Assembly: GCA_019312705.1 (NCBI GenBank)
Contig: JAFDCW010000237.1
Coordinates: 1-6,818, forward strand
Reading direction: 5' to 3'
Length of the DNA: 6,818 nt
From: Deltaproteobacteria bacterium
GTDB taxonomy: Bacteria; Myxococcota; Polyangia; Polyangiales; B10-G4
Shown here: piece by piece, positions 5,536 through 6,818 of the stretch
Layout: every line of letters begins with the position of its first letter
Numbering within the stretch: position 1 is the first letter of the stretch
Position numbers and translations under genes: made by a program
The notes under the pieces: model-generated
The model's input: only the letters and a program-made list of their open reading frames with translations
The model's database searches: none
Told to the model about the DNA's origin: nothing

Positions 5536-6770
5536 GGGGTGTGCCTCCCGAGGACCAGGGATGTATTGATTCCGCCGAAGGCGAAGTTGTTGGTCATGAC
5601 CCGGTCGACGGACTCCGGGCGCGCATCGCCGATGACGTAGTCGAGGTCAGCGCACTCCGGGTCGACCTCATGGAGGTTTCGCGTCGGTGCGAGGAACCCG
5701 TCACGCATCATGGCGATGCAGAAGGCGACCTCGATGGTGCCGCAGGCCCCGAGGGTGTGACCGGTGAAGCCCTTCGTGGAAGAGATGGGGACTTCGCCGC
5801 CCAGCACCGAGTGGGTCGCGTGGCTCTCGGACACATCCCCAACTTGAGTCGCCGTCGCGTGTGCGTTGACGTATTGAATGTCGCGAGCCGCGAGGCCGGC
5901 GCCGCGGAGAGCGAGGCGCATCGCGTCGGCCATTCCGTCTGCCGACGGTGCGGTCACGTGAGTGCCGTCGCAGTTGGTACCGTAGCCGAGGACCTGGGCG
6001 TAGATGTGCGCTCCCCGAGCCTTGGCGTGCTCGAGTTCTTCGAGGACCACGGTCCCGGCTCCTTCGGCGACGACGAGACCGTCGCGGGCGACGTCGAAAG
6101 GCCGGGGACTGGCCTCGGGTCGGTCGTTGTAGCGGTGGCTGGTGGCGAAGAGGATGTCGAAGACCCCCGCGGGGACCCAGTGCAGCTCCTCCGAGCCGCC
6201 GCAGATCATGATGTTCTGGGCCCCGAAGGAAATAGCTTCGTACCCGGTCCCGACCGCCTGGCTGGCCGAGACGCAAGCTGAGCAGGTCGAGACGACGCGA
6301 CCCTTGATGCCGTAGAGCCCGGCGAGGTTCGCGGTCGTGGTGTGGCTCATGAAGCGCAGGTAGGCGCTCGAGCCGATGCCCTTCAAGCTGTCGGCCTCGA
6401 AGACCTGGCGGCAGAACTTCTCGAGCTCGACCGACGAGCCGTGGGTGGAACCGTAGGCGAGGCCGACATCCGGGGCGCTCCTTCGGTCCGCGTCGAGCTT
6501 CGCGTCCTCGAGGGCCGCGTCCGTCGCGTGGGCGGCGAGGAGGGCGACGCGCCCCATCGACCGCGTGCGCTGCCGGGGCCAACGCCCTTTGAGTTCGACG
6601 CCTTCGACGGTCCCCGCGAGGCGGGTTTGCAGCTCTCCGATGCGCTCGAAGTCGTCGATGCGCCGGATGCCGTGCACATCGTTCTGGAGGGCATGACTGA
6701 CCGTGTCGAGGTCGTGGCCGATCGGCGTTGCGAGACCCAGGCCGGTAATGACGACGCGCCGCTTCTCCAT
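5532..6770 (-). CDS. FabF-type beta-ketoacyl-ACP synthase, ApeR-like (aryl polyene pathway)
   Basis: A complete 412-residue type II condensing enzyme of normal KAS length. It would catalyse decarboxylative Claisen condensation of an acyl group with malonyl-ACP in the cytoplasm. The N-terminus (RRVVITGLGLATPIG) is a typical thiolase-fold start. The catalytic cysteine is Cys166 in STCSACVSASQ. His304 (NAHAT, where most KAS have NAHGT), Lys333 (STKG) and His338 (GHTLG) complete the active site, and NNFAFGGIN at 394-402 is the C-terminal glycine-rich signature. The stretches VFDILFATS (203-211) and TNCDGTHVTAP (265-275) resemble, from memory, the ApeR/FabF enzymes of aryl polyene clusters more than housekeeping FabF. 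The ATG at 6770 fits the family start, although no clear ribosome-binding site precedes it. The frame stays open to the window edge without another start codon. Its TGA overlaps the halogenase start. Ketosynthase function is near certain; the pathway assignment is inference. Confidence 0.93.
   Translation of the reverse strand: MEKRRVVITGLGLATPIGHDLDTVSHALQNDVHGIRRIDDFERIGELQTRLAGTVEGVELKGRWPRQRTRSMGRVALLAAHATDAALEDAKLDADRRSAPDVGLAYGSTHGSSVELEKFCRQVFEADSLKGIGSSAYLRFMSHTTTANLAGLYGIKGRVVSTCSACVSASQAVGTGYEAISFGAQNIMICGGSEELHWVPAGVFDILFATSHRYNDRPEASPRPFDVARDGLVVAEGAGTVVLEELEHAKARGAHIYAQVLGYGTNCDGTHVTAPSADGMADAMRLALRGAGLAARDIQYVNAHATATQVGDVSESHATHSVLGGEVPISSTKGFTGHTLGACGTIEVAFCIAMMRDGFLAPTRNLHEVDPECADLDYVIGDARPESVDRVMTNNFAFGGINTSLVLGRHTP
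5544..5549 (-). promoter_or_regulatory. Ribosome-binding site of the halogenase gene
   Basis: GGGAGG on the minus strand lies 8 bases before the ATG at 5535 and inside the last codons of the preceding ketosynthase. It supports this start and allows re-initiation at the ATGA overlap. Confidence 0.75.
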
Positions 6771-6818
6771 TGGGCCGGGAGAGTACGCCCGGATGTGCTC
6801 ATCGCAAACAGTCGGGGT

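Noticed and set aside
4279..5640. A 453-codon open frame on the plus strand opposite the halogenase
   Set aside because: It is antisense to a gene with unmistakable family motifs, and its translation is a low-complexity mix of Asp, Glu, Val, Gly and Arg with no recognisable domain. High third-position GC opens such frames.
6771..6818. Possible end of an upstream gene (TGA at 6801-6799) and a promoter before the first ketosynthase
   Set aside because: Only 48 bases are visible. A single stop codon does not define a gene, and no promoter or ribosome-binding site stands out.

Overview
The window is GC-rich and densely coding, and every gene I can support lies on the minus strand, reading right to left. 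It fits a Myxococcota-like (former deltaproteobacterial) chromosome. The reasons are the high G+C, the type II polyketide/fatty-acid enzymes, and a large cysteine-rich lipoprotein of a style common in that group. The taxonomic call is inference.

Positions 6770 to 1567 hold five enzymes: a FabF-type ketosynthase (6770-5532), a flavin-dependent halogenase-type oxidoreductase (5535-4285), a second complete ketosynthase (about 4288-3068), a half-length ketosynthase-like protein without the catalytic cysteine (3071-2292), and a FabG-type ketoreductase (2295-1567). Each junction is a 4-base ATGA or GTGA overlap, so this is one transcript with translational coupling. Two ketosynthases, a truncated ketosynthase-like chain-length factor and a FabG of this sequence type match the aryl polyene / xanthomonadin / flexirubin group of pigment pathways (Ape nomenclature: ApeR-, ApeO-, ApeC- and ApeQ-like). 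The halogenase carries all the motifs expected of an active flavin halogenase, so the product may be a chlorinated or brominated aryl polyene. The partners such a pathway needs (acyl carrier proteins, dehydratases, aryl-CoA/ACP ligase, tyrosine ammonia-lyase-like enzyme, acyltransferase, MMPL-type exporter) are not in the window and are expected mostly to the right of 6818.

Positions 1518 to 1 hold the 5' part of another gene, easy to miss because it runs off the left edge without a stop. It encodes a lipoprotein with about 66 cysteines in 506 visible residues. The chain is built from two alternating cysteine modules. One is a close match to the loop of ADAM/snake-venom disintegrin domains (CR...ECDLPEFCDG...CPPD) and occurs eight times. 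The other, with spacing C-x5-7-C-x6-C-x6-7-C-x11-12-C, occurs three times and precedes groups of one, two and five disintegrin-like modules. It lies 48 bases downstream of the ketoreductase on the same strand, with no terminator that I can see between them.

The long open frames on the plus strand are antisense shadows of these genes. There are no RNA genes, mobile elements, CRISPR arrays or convincing promoters in the window.
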